A stretch of 64,000 bases of DNA from Hormiphora californensis (taxonomy: Eukaryota; Ctenophora; Tentaculata; Cydippida; Pleurobrachiidae), in contig CM035356.1 of assembly GCA_020137815.1 (NCBI GenBank), positions 2,064,406 through 2,128,405 of the forward strand, read 5' to 3'. How positions within the stretch are numbered: position 1 is the first letter of the stretch; every line of letters starts with the position of its first letter. The position numbers and the translations under genes were made by a program. Shown piece after piece: positions 1 through 13,500 of the stretch. A model generated the notes under the pieces. That model did not search any database, was not told the DNA's origin, and saw only the letters and a program-made list of their open reading frames with translations.

Positions 1-498
1 AGCATCTCTAGTTCTGCTTCCTTCTCATCAAACTCCTCAACTAGCTCATCGTCTGATTCCTCTCCCCTCAGCATCTTGGTCAGTTTCTGAAGAGGGAACA
101 TTGTAAAAACAAACATAAAGTTGGGGTTGAGCTTAGTGGTTCGGGAAGAGGACTAAAACTTTCTTTTTTTTTGGAAACGCAAGTCTCAAAAAGTAAAAAA
201 ATTAGAAGGATCATGATATGTACCTCATAGGCCTCCCCAATATCCAGAAACTTTCTCGTTGCTTCTTCATCCCCTGGATTTTTGTCCGGGTGAAACTTTA
301 GGGCAAGCTTCTTATAGGACTTCTTGATGGCAGCCTCATCAGCCCCTGCCTGGAGAAAATTAGGATTTCAAATTCTTCAAAATACCGAAACCCCATCATT
401 TCGAAAGACGAGGTAAAACAATATTTGCTGATCACAGCATTTGTCTCTGCTATTACCTGAATCTCTAGCTGCTCGTAATATACATCATAGTTCTTCAT
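1..498 (-). CDS. DnaJ (J-domain) co-chaperone, 5' part, cut by window edge
   Basis: J-domain proteins stimulate the ATPase of Hsp70 through an HPD motif. Three exons are visible on the minus strand: 498-457 (starts [14 protein letters not shown]), 349-224 and 86-1, with GT-AG introns in phase 0. The second exon encodes J-domain helices II and [22 protein letters not shown], with HPD intact, followed by the FLDIGEAYE segment. The third exon is acidic ([18 protein letters not shown]) and runs off the left edge. The start Met lies just before the expected first J-domain helix, so this is an N-terminal J domain. No Gly/Phe or zinc-finger part is visible, so the DNAJ subclass (B or C type) cannot be assigned. 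Confidence 0.88.
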
Positions 499-750
499 GG
501 CTCAGTGGAGACCTATCTATTTCCTAATCCTATCGGTTTAGACCAGCTCTATTTCCTATCGTCTCACTAACAGTAACACTGTTCCTTACTGGTCCTTGTA
601 TTCTTACATCTCTCCTAGCTTTATCCTAGGAATGACATATATCACTATAACGGGGCTCGGGGTATTACAATTATTGCACCAATCACATTTTAGATCTGTG
701 TTATCACAGGCAAAAATCAGGGGCAAGTGCTGGAACTTCAAGTACTACAT

Positions 751-857
751 AACACTGTTTTGGGCACGTCGCGCCCCCCATGTTCGCGCGCCCGTAGGGC
801 GATCCCCTCACATAGCCCCTATGGGGCTTGCCTGCTTCGCAGGCAAAACACTGTTAT
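751..857. repeat. Small GC-rich element with short inverted ends
   Basis: AACACTGTTTTG at the left end and CAAAACACTGTT at the right match as inverted repeats in 11 of 12 bases. The body is far more GC-rich than its surroundings and contains small hairpins such as GCCTGCTTCGCAGGC. A miniature element is likely, but no target duplication is clear. Confidence 0.35.
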
Positions 858-1125
858 TAACAGACACAACGGTAGTAGCGGAGGAATACAACTAGAGCTA
901 GTACTGTAGACTACACACAACAACTTAGAGCATCTGGTAGTGTCAATAGTTAACAGGGTAGTACTGCTCAGTGCTTTCAACAGGGCAATCCTCTGTACAC
1001 CCAATTCCATGAATTCCAACGAAGTTGTTAAGTCTTGACTGTTTCGAATTTGTCTACAATTACAAAAAGCCCAAAAAATGTACATACAGCTACAGTAGGT
1101 AAGGACTCGAAAAAGCTATGCGTTC

Positions 1126-1330
1126 ATGTGTGAGAGAGAGTGGGAGAGAGAGAGGGAGAGAGAGAGAGAAGAGAGGAAAAAAAAGAGAGATTAGGAGATA
1201 GAGACAGAGAAAGCAAGAGGGAGAGAGAGAGAGAGAGAAGAGGGAGAGAAAGAGAGGGATAGAGAGGGAGAGAGAGAGAGAGAGGGAGATAGAGAGAGAG
1301 AGGGAGAGAGAGAAAGCAAGAGGGAGAGAT
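1126..1330. repeat. Degenerate GA-rich microsatellite
   Basis: Imperfect (GA)n with GGGAGA and GAAA interruptions. The Ser/Leu-rich frames across it are artefacts of the repeat. Confidence 0.9.
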
Positions 1331-2271
1331 AGGTGTTGAAATCACGTTTCCAAGGCATACTTTAGGGAAAGCTGGAATTGAAAAGACTGGACACTGTTCA
1401 TATGTTATGCCATGCCAATATGAGAAATTATCTGCTACTACAATGTGTATGTTATATAATGTCAGAACCAGACGGTGTAACTGCTATAGTAAGGGGCGTT
1501 AGGACCTGGACAATCAAGCTAAACTGACACAAAGTTTTTCGTAATTGCTAAGCACTTCAACAGGACCGGAATCAAGCTATTTAGGCCCTCAATCACCAGC
1601 ATCCTGGCCACACTGTTAATGTCACAGCACATTTAGAAAACAAGGAAGCGGTTTCGTGCCTGTCAGGGAAGCGGTTTGTGGCTGGTCATGCATGTACGTG
1701 TTTGTAGAAATTACTGTAACTGCAGTGCCAGGAGTCTTTCTGTGTCAAAACAATAGTGTCAGTAATGACTTTCGTAACTGTTTGAGGAATTTATCCTAGC
1801 GTATAATACAGGAAGCAGGCCAAAGAAGACAAACAGAGACAGAGACATGTAGAGCCAGTAGACATAGATAGGCAGCACAGTTTTAACTGGATTATAGTTT
1901 TTAGGAACCCCTCGAATCACTTCGTTATTTATCCCAATTATCGGTTAAATCACGGCCCCTGTAGTTGACACCCATTACAGAGATACGGGGCATAATGAGT
2001 GGCAAAAAGGCACAGGAAGACAGCGCATTAATTGTAAAATGGGCCCAACCCAAAGAATTACAAAGGCATGTGCGTTTTATGTCTGTGTAGCGATAAATGT
2101 GCTTTTTGAAATTGTAAAAGTGCCAAAAACGTACATTTTAGGCGAGTACGAGTTTCTTAGAGGCCAATAAAAAGAAGGCCTAGCTGATTGAAACAAGGCC
2201 AGAAACCAATCCGCCACTAGAAACACGCACACAAACGCAGGAACCACAAAGTACCAGGTTGCCCACCGATG

Positions 2272-2272
<1 letters not shown>

Positions 2273-2365
<93 letters not shown>

Positions 2366-2372
2366 AGAGAGA
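2273..2372. repeat. (GA)n microsatellite
   Basis: Almost pure GA dinucleotide run of about 100 bp, 560 bp beyond the RALGPS stop codon. Confidence 0.95.
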
Positions 2373-2932
2373 TAAAATTGTGCTAATTGGTGGCCGAATT
2401 ATGAACATGTAGCGTGTGGACGGGAAAAGAAAATTGGAAAAGAGCGAGAAGGTTTCGGTAGTCAACTGATGGTCCACTGTTAAAAAGAAGGCTTGCAGAT
2501 GCCTGAGTTTAACTACCATTTAGCCTGTTTGCAGTTACACAGTGTCATGTCACAGTGTATATTCTGTCTGGTGTGATTGAATATTAGCCCACGACCATCA
2601 TTTTCCTTGTAAACTCAATTAAAAAAAGCATATTTTGGGGACTGCTTGAAATGTAAAATTTAGTAAAAAAGAAAAAAAAACACATATACGAATGCTTTAA
2701 AGGTTCTACAAATACGTCCCAAAACAACATACACAGGGGTCAGTGCGAGTCAAGCAGTGACAGAAAAAGAACTCCACATGCTTTCTCTTTGTCCTTCTCT
2801 CCGTCTCATATATATATTGTCTTTCTCTCTCCCTCTCTTTCTTTTCCTCCCTCAGTAATTAACAGTTCAAGTAGTGTTCATCACTCTTTCACAAACACGG
2901 TCGTACAAATGTTCATATGTTTATAATATTTT

Positions 2933-5900
2933 TTAATCCCAATGTAGCAAATCCTTCTTTAAATCCTTTTCCTCTAGCAGTTTTGTGACCCAGGATTTCG
3001 TTTCGGAGCCCTTGAATTTATAAATATTTCCTGAAAAATAGAGTGCATTGTGTTAAATTGAATAATTGAAGTTGCTCTCTTTTCCACATCAACAACACAC
3101 ACATAAATTACACCTGAAACTCAATTTTCAAATTCGTGTCTTTTTTATAGCCCACAGAGACATAAAATTTCGTTTCTTTCAAAACTTACCAACAGTGTCA
3201 GCCACTGTAAAAATGTCGCTGTGCTTCCAGTCATAGGAAACAGTACAGTTCTCCAAAGCAATACTCTTTTTCAAGACAGATGATTGGCCAATACCACTGG
3301 CTGTGCGGTGTTTTTTCACGTGATACAGGTTCAGTTTCCCATCCGATACCTGTAGGGAAATGGTTTGTTTTATGAAGGAGCGGTGCCTTGATCTTGACCA
3401 ACAAATGGTTTTATGAAGGAGTACGGTCGCGCGCGTCAGAAAACAGGAAGTGTCCCCGACCTCACGTGCGCGTGGCGCGTTAACCCGCGCACAGAACTGC
3501 CTCCCGAGACAACCGCGCGTTCCAACCTGTCATCCCACAACACATTTCTCAGTGCGTGATGTCAACCTACCAAACAATAAAACGTTTTCCAACGCCGAAT
3601 TTTGGGCTGCTTGCCAAGTCGTTGACAGGTTTTCTTCATCAGGAGCCCTTCGTATCGGACCTCTGAGATCTTGGTGAGGGTGGTGGCCGAGATTTGGCTG
3701 ACTACTTGGCAGTTCGGAGGCTCCGATATGGACCTGCAATGAGAGCGCCGTCTGGGTGGGCTGTTAGGTTGCTATGTATAATACTTGTTGACAGGAGAGA
3801 TGCTGATAGTATGATTATGGGCGTGTCGGGGAGATAGTTATAACTAGAGTGAGAGAGAGAATGAGCAATGTAGGAGATAATGATAGTGAAGCGGTGATAG
3901 ACTCTCTCTCTCTCTCTCTCTGTCTCTATCTAGTGCTGCAGTAGGATGGTACGGTGTGTTACCTGTTTCTTCGAGCCCAGCTATCATCGATGAGATTCTG
4001 GTCGCACTGGTTGGAAAACGTTCTCTCTATCGTAGGGGAGCTCTGAGGAAAGAGAATATTAAAAACAGGTCTTTTAGCCCGGGTTGTACTGCTGTTTTGC
4101 AACTCAGACAATAAACGATATGATACCCTTTTGTGAGGTTAGACATGGTCGAATAAGACAACAACCCTTCACTTATCGAATTGTATTGTATTGGGGGCTA
4201 AAAACACCCAAAATTCTTACCAAAAGTAAGGCAGTCCCAGCTTTCTCCTGATCTGTATTGAACCCCTCCAACATTGAGAGACTGTGGGTCTTTCTGTGTC
4301 CTGGTTTCCATGTTGACTTTTTGTTGTTGGCGTGGGTTTTGGGGTTATTGAACTCGCCCGATACTTCGTGAAGTGGGTTCGCTAGTGTGATATCTGGGAG
4401 GGAGAGATGGGGTTGGTTAATGTTATACTTGAAGAGAGAGATGGGGTTGGTTAGTGTTGTACTTGAAGGGAGAGATGGGGTTGGTTAGTGTTGTACTTGA
4501 AGAGAGAGATGGGGTTGGTTAGTGGTGTACTTGAAGGGAGAGATGGGGTTGGTTAGTGTTGTACTTGAAGAGAGAGATGGGGTTGGTTAGTGTTGTACTT
4601 GAAGAGAGAGATGGGGTTAGTGTTGTACTTGAAGGGAGAGATGGGGTTGGTTAGTGTTGTACTTGAAGAGAGAGATGGGGTTGGTTAGTGCTATACTTGA
4701 AGGGAGAGATGGGGTTGGTTAGTGCTATACTTGAAGGGAGAGATGGGGTTGGTTAGTCCAAAAAACAACATCATATGACGAACTAGAGCTGTGTTTTGAG
4801 TAGTAGGGTGCAGTGGGCTGTTGACCACAGTGTGCAGTGCCAAGTATACAATGTATACATTTCACACCCTGCTAGTATACACAAACATGTGCCAAGTACT
4901 CACTAAATACAAGTGGGTACTAATTGCTAAAACCAGAAAGACAATACACACATGGCAATGTGTGTGTACATAAAACGGATGTAGGGGGTGGGATGGAGAG
5001 TGAGAGGAGGAGAGCGAGCAGGAGAGAGACGAGAGAGAGAGAGACCGGAGAGAGAGAGAGAGGAGAGAGAGAGAGAGGAGATGACGAGAGAGAGATGAGG
5101 AGAAGGAGAAGAGAGAGATAGAGAGCAAGGGCCTGGGTAGTATAATAGGGGATAATACAATTAGGGTTATAATTAGGTATATCCTAAGTAGCGGGGTCCC
5201 TCTCTCAGTACCCAAGTTTTTGTATTGTTCATACTATTATTGCAACAGCACAACCAAGTTTAAAAGTAGAATACATTTGAGAGGGAGAGCGAGTTAGAGG
5301 AAACACCATGGATATTTACCCTGTTTAGAACAGAACAGTGCTATAATTCATTGTGAAATGGTATATTTCGAATGCATGTTTGGCAGAAACATGCCTTTTC
5401 TATTCTTGGATATATGTTTGTTGTGAGGCGGCCCCGAAATTAGAGGGTGGATTTAGCTTCCTTGTAAGGTGACATGTAGTGACGTAATCCAGACACAGTG
5501 GACACCAAACAGGATATATTCAGGGGAGAATGCGGATGAAAGTGACACACAATTTATTTAGAGAGAGAAAGTGGGAGAGAGAAATAGCCCCTATAGTTTC
5601 TTGAAACTCGGGGTCATAATGTTCTGAATTTGAAAGGATGACAAGGATTTCTAACATTACCTACCCTCAAGAGAGCGGCTTGGTGTCTTGTGTCGGCGAT
5701 GTTTAGCAGCGGAGGGTACAGGGACGGCAGTTGCAGGGGACCGACTGGTGGGCTCTCTCTCAAATGACAACCTGAAAAACGGGTTTGTTATGAGGTTACA
5801 ATTACATAGTTTGTTATGAGGGGTTACAATTAGTACTGGTATGAAGTTTAATTAATTACAGAGGGAGTTGTCTGTGGGTTTGGGAATACTCCCTGTAAAT

Positions 5901-8900
5901 TAGGATGAAGGGTGGGTATTATAACATGTGGAGCTATGATGATGATGGCATGGTGATGTAACCGTGGAAATTAGGAAGTTTGTAATTGACTGGGAGTGTG
6001 ATTGGGATCTACTCAATTAGAGAACACGTGAGATGGCCTGGGAACTAAGAAGAACTGAACGATAGATTGATCTCAGGTATCAGAGTATATGAAGTGAAAT
6101 ATAATTCCACATGCGATCAGAAGTGGGTAAGAATCAGAAGTGGATAAGAATTACAGAAAGCCTTGGATGGTACCGTAATCTGGGGTAACTTTGTTTTGCA
6201 GGGTAACTTTGGACACTTTCAAAATTTGGCTTTAGTCCAAAATTACCAACAGATAACGACAGATTTGGCATAATTTTTGGGTGTACAAGTAATCGACCCA
6301 CAAATGTCTAACTAACGGTACAAATATTTTTTTAAATTCTATGCTAATTAGCTCCTAATTAGGGGCAAACATAATTGATGTCAAAATCGCTAAAAATGTT
6401 CAAATCAAAATGGGTACCATAGATTTGACCGGGCTAATGACCGAATCAAGTTTGCTCCATAGAGTGGAAGGGTTTCGATCAAATAATTCGGGGCACCATT
6501 TTTCAAACCCGATCAATTACTTTAATTGAGACTAATAGGGGTGGCTAATGTTACCCCACCATATTTTGAATTTTGGGGTAACTTTGGACGGGGTGCCAAA
6601 GTTACCCCACACTACAGGTATTGAACTTTTGATGTCTGTAGAGTTGCCTTAGACCCTCTCTGAATTGTTTAGGGCCATATAACCAAGATTTAGCCCACTC
6701 CACGCCCATTTCCATCTATCTATTCGATAGGTTAGTGAAAAAACTAGGATTTGGACTATTTTATGGAGCTAAATCACAGAAATCCGGCCTGAAACCCATC
6801 AAACTTCAATAATTTGGGGTTCCTCATCCATCCTGTAGCTTGTTAGATGGTATTGGATCTCTAGGAGAGTGTTCTTGTAGACAATCTATGCAGGAGCACA
6901 GGTACAGCCAAAATAGGTACTGGCTAAATAAAGGAGTTTTGAAAACTCCTTTATTTAGCCAGTACCCATAAGTAGACCACTTCCTGTCTATCCAATTCAG
7001 CAAAAAGAACTAACACACTCGCCTAGAGGGCCAATACCATCTACCAAACTACAGGATGGATGAGGGACCCCAAATTACTGAAGTTTGATGGGTTTCAGGC
7101 CGGGTGTGGCAACCTCTAAATCAAGTCCGATTGAGCTGAAATTTTATTTGGTGGCTAGTTTCATCATTCCTCACACCCAAAAAAGTTGAGTCGACATCAT
7201 TATTGGCCCATTTAAACCCCATTTAAACATTTTAGGTTCATTTATTTATCATTGCAAAATGTTTGGATTTATGTTTGTTCCAATATTACTATCGTGGGGT
7301 AACTTTGGACGGGTGTCCAAAGTTACCCCACCCTCATTCCAAAGTTACCCCATGCCCTAAAACCCCACTTACACTAAAATACACGTTAATTAATGTAATT
7401 AAATGAGATGGGACCAAAAATTTCACTAGTTATATCTGGTGTACTAGGTCTGGAACGGGATTATTTGGTTCAAAAATTTTCGAGTGTGGTTCTGGCAAGG
7501 AGTTATTTTAGGAGAATGCTAAAAAGTGGTACAAAGTTACCCCAACTTACGGTACCAGTGTGGAGATTACCCGGGGGTCAGGGGAGGGGGTCTACACAGA
7601 TATTATATTCATTATTAGAGACATGCTCTGTTTGTGTCTCCTACAACATGCTGCCTGCACTGTACTATTTTAGGGCAGTATACAAGGGTAATAATAGCAC
7701 CTGTCACACTTCCGATACTATTCGAACACACACAACATATTGTGCTGCTGCATGCAGGACTGTCCCTATGTCTCTCCTGTCTGGCATCTGGTATCTGGTA
7801 TATTTCTAATACTACTTCTTATTCTCCCCCCTGTCTGGTATGTTCTAGTAAGTGTCTGTCTGTCTGTCAGTCTGTCCGTGTGTCACAACACACACGGAAA
7901 GCGTGCAAGTTAATTAGCATATGCACACACACAAGACATGTGTAATTCTGTTTAGAAGGCACACAGTGAACTGTGAAGTGTCACGGTCGAGTGAGCTGGC
8001 ACTGCTGCAGTACTGTTGAATATATGTTACACACGTGTTCTCATGATTCCACGTCACTTCCGTCATGTACATGTGTTTCTATTAGACACACGTGAGATAT
8101 TATATAGGTCGACAAAGTCATTATATTTTAATTACAAATGTCGCTCATTATACCCAGAATATCATCTTATTGTACCATATTAATTATTATGTAACATTTT
8201 AGTCACAAACTGGTCATAACCTGGTCATAACCTTGTACCAAATAATCTGAATCTTTTATGTTTTCCAGCGTATTATTTCATTCATTACGTGACTCAAACA
8301 CATGATACACACCGTACATCTGGTATATTACAAGTCACAGTTCACACTCATCAGCTTACTCCTATACTTTCTCATACATCTCTCTCTTTCACTCGTTCTC
8401 TCTCCCTCTTTCTCCCTCTCTCTCTCTATCTCATTGCCTCGCGAAGACGTTCGAAGCTTCACACGCAGCTTTGTGAAGAAAATTAAGTACATAATTCCCA
8501 CATGAGCATATGTCGTTCTCATTGGGCATATGGTACCCATGAGAAATAAAATTGCTGGTGTGAAATTGTGAGATTCTTCGAAGTCATACAGGACATCTCC
8601 CGACTCCCGCGTCGTAGGAAAATTTGTGCAGTAGTTGCCAACTTATTAATTTGTACGATGGGGGGGGGGGTGTCACGTACAAGATGGAATCTAATTGAAG
8701 TTGACTATTTTAATGTCACGAACAGGCTCTATATTTTGCAAGGGCTGTTTAAGGGTACACCTCGGCAAAATTTTTGTCGAGTGCCCGCTTAGCTCTCCAT
8801 ATGGGGTTGTAGGGCATACCAAGCCGACCTCAAGTATGCAATTTTAGCCCTTAACTCGAATTCATATTTTTGCTACAGCCCCTCAAAGTTTGACCCTAAA

Positions 8901-10532
8901 AACCGGTTTTTAAGGTCCCTAAATTTTATTTTTAGGGCTAAACATGTTCAAATCTTAAAATACGATTTCTGAAAAAACGGTTAGACTTAGAGCAAAATGT
9001 CTAAGAGACGACCCCCCAAAAATCGGACCCGCTGAATCGATTTAGCACGAATTTAGATCGCTAGGACCTACCACTTTTGAGATATAGCCATTTTAAGTTT
9101 TCCTAAAATATGTGCTTTACAAAAAGAAACCTGTAGGCCACATTTCAAATTCGGACCTCCTGAAAATTTGTGGCTACTTTGACAATTGTTAGGAGCACCA
9201 AATATCCAATTTTTAGCCTTAACAGTCCATAGGAACATGTCCAAATATGGCCTCAAAGTCAAAAAAAGTAAAATAGTCTCAGACAAAAAATTGAGCTCCG
9301 TTTCAAAAAACTTTTGTTTGAGCTATACACCTTGGTATCCTCTATGAATCCCTAAATTTTCAGCTTTCTAGCCCTAAAAATAAAATTTAGGGACCTTAAA
9401 AACCGGTTTTTAGGGTCAAACTTTGAGGGGCTGTAGCAAAAATATGAATTCGAGTTAAGGGCTAAAATTGCATACTTGAGGTCGGCTTGGTATGCCCTAC
9501 AACCCCATATGGAGAGCTAAGCGGGCACTCGACAAAAATTTTGCCGAGGTGTACCCTTAATCGGATTCATATCTCATTAAAATAACCGGTCGTTGTGGCG
9601 GACCGTGTGTTTTCCAGTGGTAATGAGATTGAGGGGCCAGTCATGGAAATACTCCCTCTCTCTCACACAGTACACACACACACACACACTCTCTTAACCT
9701 ACTTCAAAATGTTTTCCTCCATAAACCGCTGCATTTCCAGAATGTATTTCTCGCTCGTCAGGAAGTCCTGGATGTGGTTGATGTACTGGATATCTGGGGA
9801 AAGAGAGTTAAACTTGGTAAATTGGTCAGAATTCTTGGAGTAGCACTTGGTAAATTGGTCAGAATAATATACGAGTTCTTGGAGACATGAAGGTTTCATT
9901 TCTCTCGCAAGTAATCTAGCGTACATCTTTTCTTTCTAAGGTTCTCAGAATGTAAACTGTCAACACATGTATCACATGGTACTACACTACTACTGTAGTA
10001 ACACACGTGACACACTCTCAGAGGGGTGTGGCATCTCAGAACTTTCTGGTTCTCGTGATACAGGTGGGTATTATTCCCCTAGTGGTCCAGGTTTGCCCTC
10101 AACCATTGGGGGTACCGCAAAGGAGCTAGTACTTTCTGGATGCTACTACTAGTTTCATAATTTAGGTTGGTACTATAATTATAACAGGAGTGGCCGGTAG
10201 GGTGTAGGTATGATCTGACTATCTGTCAGGGGTGTGTCTAGAAAGGAGTGAGTTGTCTACGTGTATCCTACTCAACATCCAGCTTGAATACAAGTAGATT
10301 GCAAAGTTTTCTAGGGCATGACGACAATAATTATCTCGTCATTTTCTAAAAATTAGACGTTTTCTAGTAGGGCACTTCTCAGAAGAATAGAGAAATGAGG
10401 AAGGTAGAGGAATGATAGATCCTCCAATTATACATACCGTATTTAGAAGACTGGAAGTGTTCAATGCTATCAATCAGTTTCTGGGCCTGGAAATATGATC
10501 ATGAGTTTCTTGTTTCTGTGCCTGTCTGTCTT

Positions 10533-10565
<33 letters not shown>

Positions 10566-13500
10566 TCTGCTTGACCTGCCGTTTCAGTCAACTCTTGGAA
10601 AAGTCAAGACATACATAATTGTTCAGTCTTTCCTGCGAGGTATTCTTACGAACTCTTTCTGAATGTCTGTAAGCAACATTATATGCTTTCTAGAAAGAAA
10701 GACTAGAGAGAGGGAGGGAGTAAGAGAGGAAAAGACAGAAAGATAGTGAGAAATAGTGAGAGAAATACAGACACAAACTGACGGGTTAGCTGACTACAAA
10801 GTTAGTGGCAGATACAGCTCTAGTTACAGTAGCTCAAATTGACCAAAGTTAGAGCTTACCTTTTCCTCCTTGTGCGTCATTGGCAGCTTGGGGTGCGAGT
10901 AAGTTCCTGAAATCTGCTGTAGATACACTCCTGTAACAGAGAAATATATTTTATTGGGAGAGCTGTCTGCTTAATTGTAACAGAGGAATAATGGGGGGGG
11001 GTACTGTCTGCTTGAGTGAGACAAGCAGTTGTCTACAATCCTAGATGAGAGGGATTGCGGGGGATTGATTCACAATCATGTGAAAAATTGGAAAATTGTA
11101 CGTGACGCTAATGTTATGACGTGGAAAGAGGAAAGACAAAAGAGGAGGAAAGATAATAAAAAACCGTTCCGATTCAGTCCATTAATTTAGGCAGTTGTTT
11201 CCCACAACATGCAGCCTTCTTTTATCTTGTGTCTGATAAGACAATAATAACGTTAGAACAAGCTCTTCCGGTCTGCTGTTGCAGATAAACTCATTTTAAC
11301 GCTCTCAGCTCCAACCCCAGATAACACGTACTAACACAAATATACATGCACCACTGCAAATTCTGCTCAGTACTATTACACAATAACAATCATGTGATGT
11401 AGCTGTAAAACAGCTATCTGTGTTGTGATCTACTAAACCCCTCTCAATCACACCCCTCCTCTCTTTGCCAAACCCTTGAGGGTCATTAGCACTACCCTAT
11501 AAACAGGTGCTAAGATAACCTAATCAGGTATGTGTGTTTATGAGACAGGGGTCTAAAATAGGTCGCCCCGTACACACCGAAAATATTAGGTTGTCCCAGA
11601 AAGAATGTCGTGTCCCGTTTTCTCGAAGTTGGCCCATCGATTTCGATTTAAAACTTTTCTAGCTCGTTCATTTAACCCTTGACTCTATGAAACAAGTGTC
11701 TATTTTGAAAAAATTGATTTTCGACGCACCCTGGCGAACCCGGAAACAAGCGAGCTAAAATTTCCGCTGAACGAGAAATATGCGCATGTTGAAAACACTG
11801 CTGTACTTTTTCCTGTGAGTGTCTGTAAGATATTACACTACCCCAAGCTTGTTTATTGGACAATTCTCTATCGTTTGAGTGGTGGATGAAGACACAGGTC
11901 AGAATTGTTGCTGAGCTATGGAGCTCTAAAAATTTTTGGTCAAAATCTGAAATTTCCACTTCCGGGCCACTTCTGAGTTCATTCGATTGGTGTATTGACA
12001 TTCTTTTTGCAGCTTTGAATAGTCCCGACTAAGCTTTTAGTCATAGCGATGTTGGCGATTTGATTTGGTAATGTTTGAAGATGAAATTTGGAAGTTTTTG
12101 AAAGTAGCCTAAAAACAGGTCAAAAACAGGGGTTAAATTTTTGATTTTTTCGCTTTTGCACAGTATATTAGCTTTGTCTGACGCTTCCACAGGTTGCGTC
12201 GAGACTAAAATCGCATAGGTTCCTTAACTTTGGACAATTTGCTATCGTTTGGTGCCATTTGGAGTTCTAAAAGCTCAAAGGGCATTATTTCAGAGACGTT
12301 TTAAGAATTGGAAAACCTCCGTTCAGCGGCACCTCGACTTTGGGTTTCAAAATACCGAATTACAAACGGATGAAATGAGCATTTGAAATTTTGGACACGT
12401 TCCTGAGTTAGGAATCGCCATATTGACAAGATAGAACTGGTTAGAAGTCTCTAACCCATGTATTTCTCCTAAAAATCGGTACACGACATTCTTTCTGGGA
12501 CAACCTAATATACTTAGTGCAGCATTGTTGCAAAGAGAGGTTATACTGCAAATAACACGTCGTGTGTTCTGTACATGTTCGTTTGAGTAATAACAACGGA
12601 ACCGGGCTGGTGCGATGGGAAAATATATACAGGGCTATATGTGGTCTTGCTAAACATACAGCTTCCTGTTAGGACCAGTTTAGGTTCTTGCTCAGTAACC
12701 ATGACACGAACATGACGTGTGAATTGGGCGTGAATTTGAAGGGGGTTTGAAGCGAGTTTTTAGCTGCTAACAACTGTAACAGCTAGAACAGTAAAACCAT
12801 ATTATTCAAGGAAACACGGTGACTTTTGGGGCTGTGGCATTGCCACCACGCACGAACAAATCTGGTTAAAAAGACAATTTATGGACGACAGCAAATCACA
12901 ATATCCCTGTTACTAACCAAGATGGGGTATTGCTGGAGGGAGGGTGTTATCCAGTATCTCCTTGAGCTGTTTCCAGTTCCCAGCTGATAGATCAACATAC
13001 GATTTAAACAGATTCTTCTCCTTTTTACTCACCAACTAAAGAAGGACAGGGATGTATTAATTACGTTTACCAAAGGGACCGGAAGAGGAAATCATGATAG
13101 AAAAACCTTACTCTGGTACTATTGTAGAATTAAAAATATTTGTCATCTTTAGGACATCTTTACCTCCCAAGTGTTGTGAAGACGAAAGACAGCGTTGATA
13201 TTGATGCCCATGATCACTGCCACAAGAGAATGGTAGTTCCGTAGTTCTTCCAGACACTGAGAGAGAGAGATGTAGATATAGAAGTGGGGAGAGGGATGTA
13301 TTAGAAATTATAAACCTGGGAAATATTGATAGAGATATTGACAAACCTTTGACATCCTAAGGAAGTATGAGATCTTGTCAGCACGAAGTTTGGGTGTCAG
13401 TTCCTTGAGAATTTCCCCTGCGACCCAGTAGGAAACCTGTGAGAAAGTTCCAATTAATTATCGTAACTAATAATTTCATAGTTTCAGATGCAATTAATGT

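Larger units (their letters stand above)
499..2932. other. Intergenic region between J-domain gene start and RALGPS 3' end
   Basis: No exon was recognised here. It holds a small GC-rich inverted-repeat unit (about 751-857), a degenerate GA-rich tract (1126-1330) and a long pure GA microsatellite (2273-2372). It should contain the upstream region of the J-domain gene near 500-700. Confidence 0.5.

Noticed and set aside
2933-5771. Beta-spectrin-like PH domain gene separate from the RasGEF exons
   Set aside because: The PH exons join in frame and phase to the RasGEF exons (AA at 9703 plus G at 5771), and the combined order matches RALGPS.
7408-7945. 133- and 103-codon plus-strand frames
   Set aside because: Within a RALGPS intron, partly inside the fold-back element; no domain or splice support.
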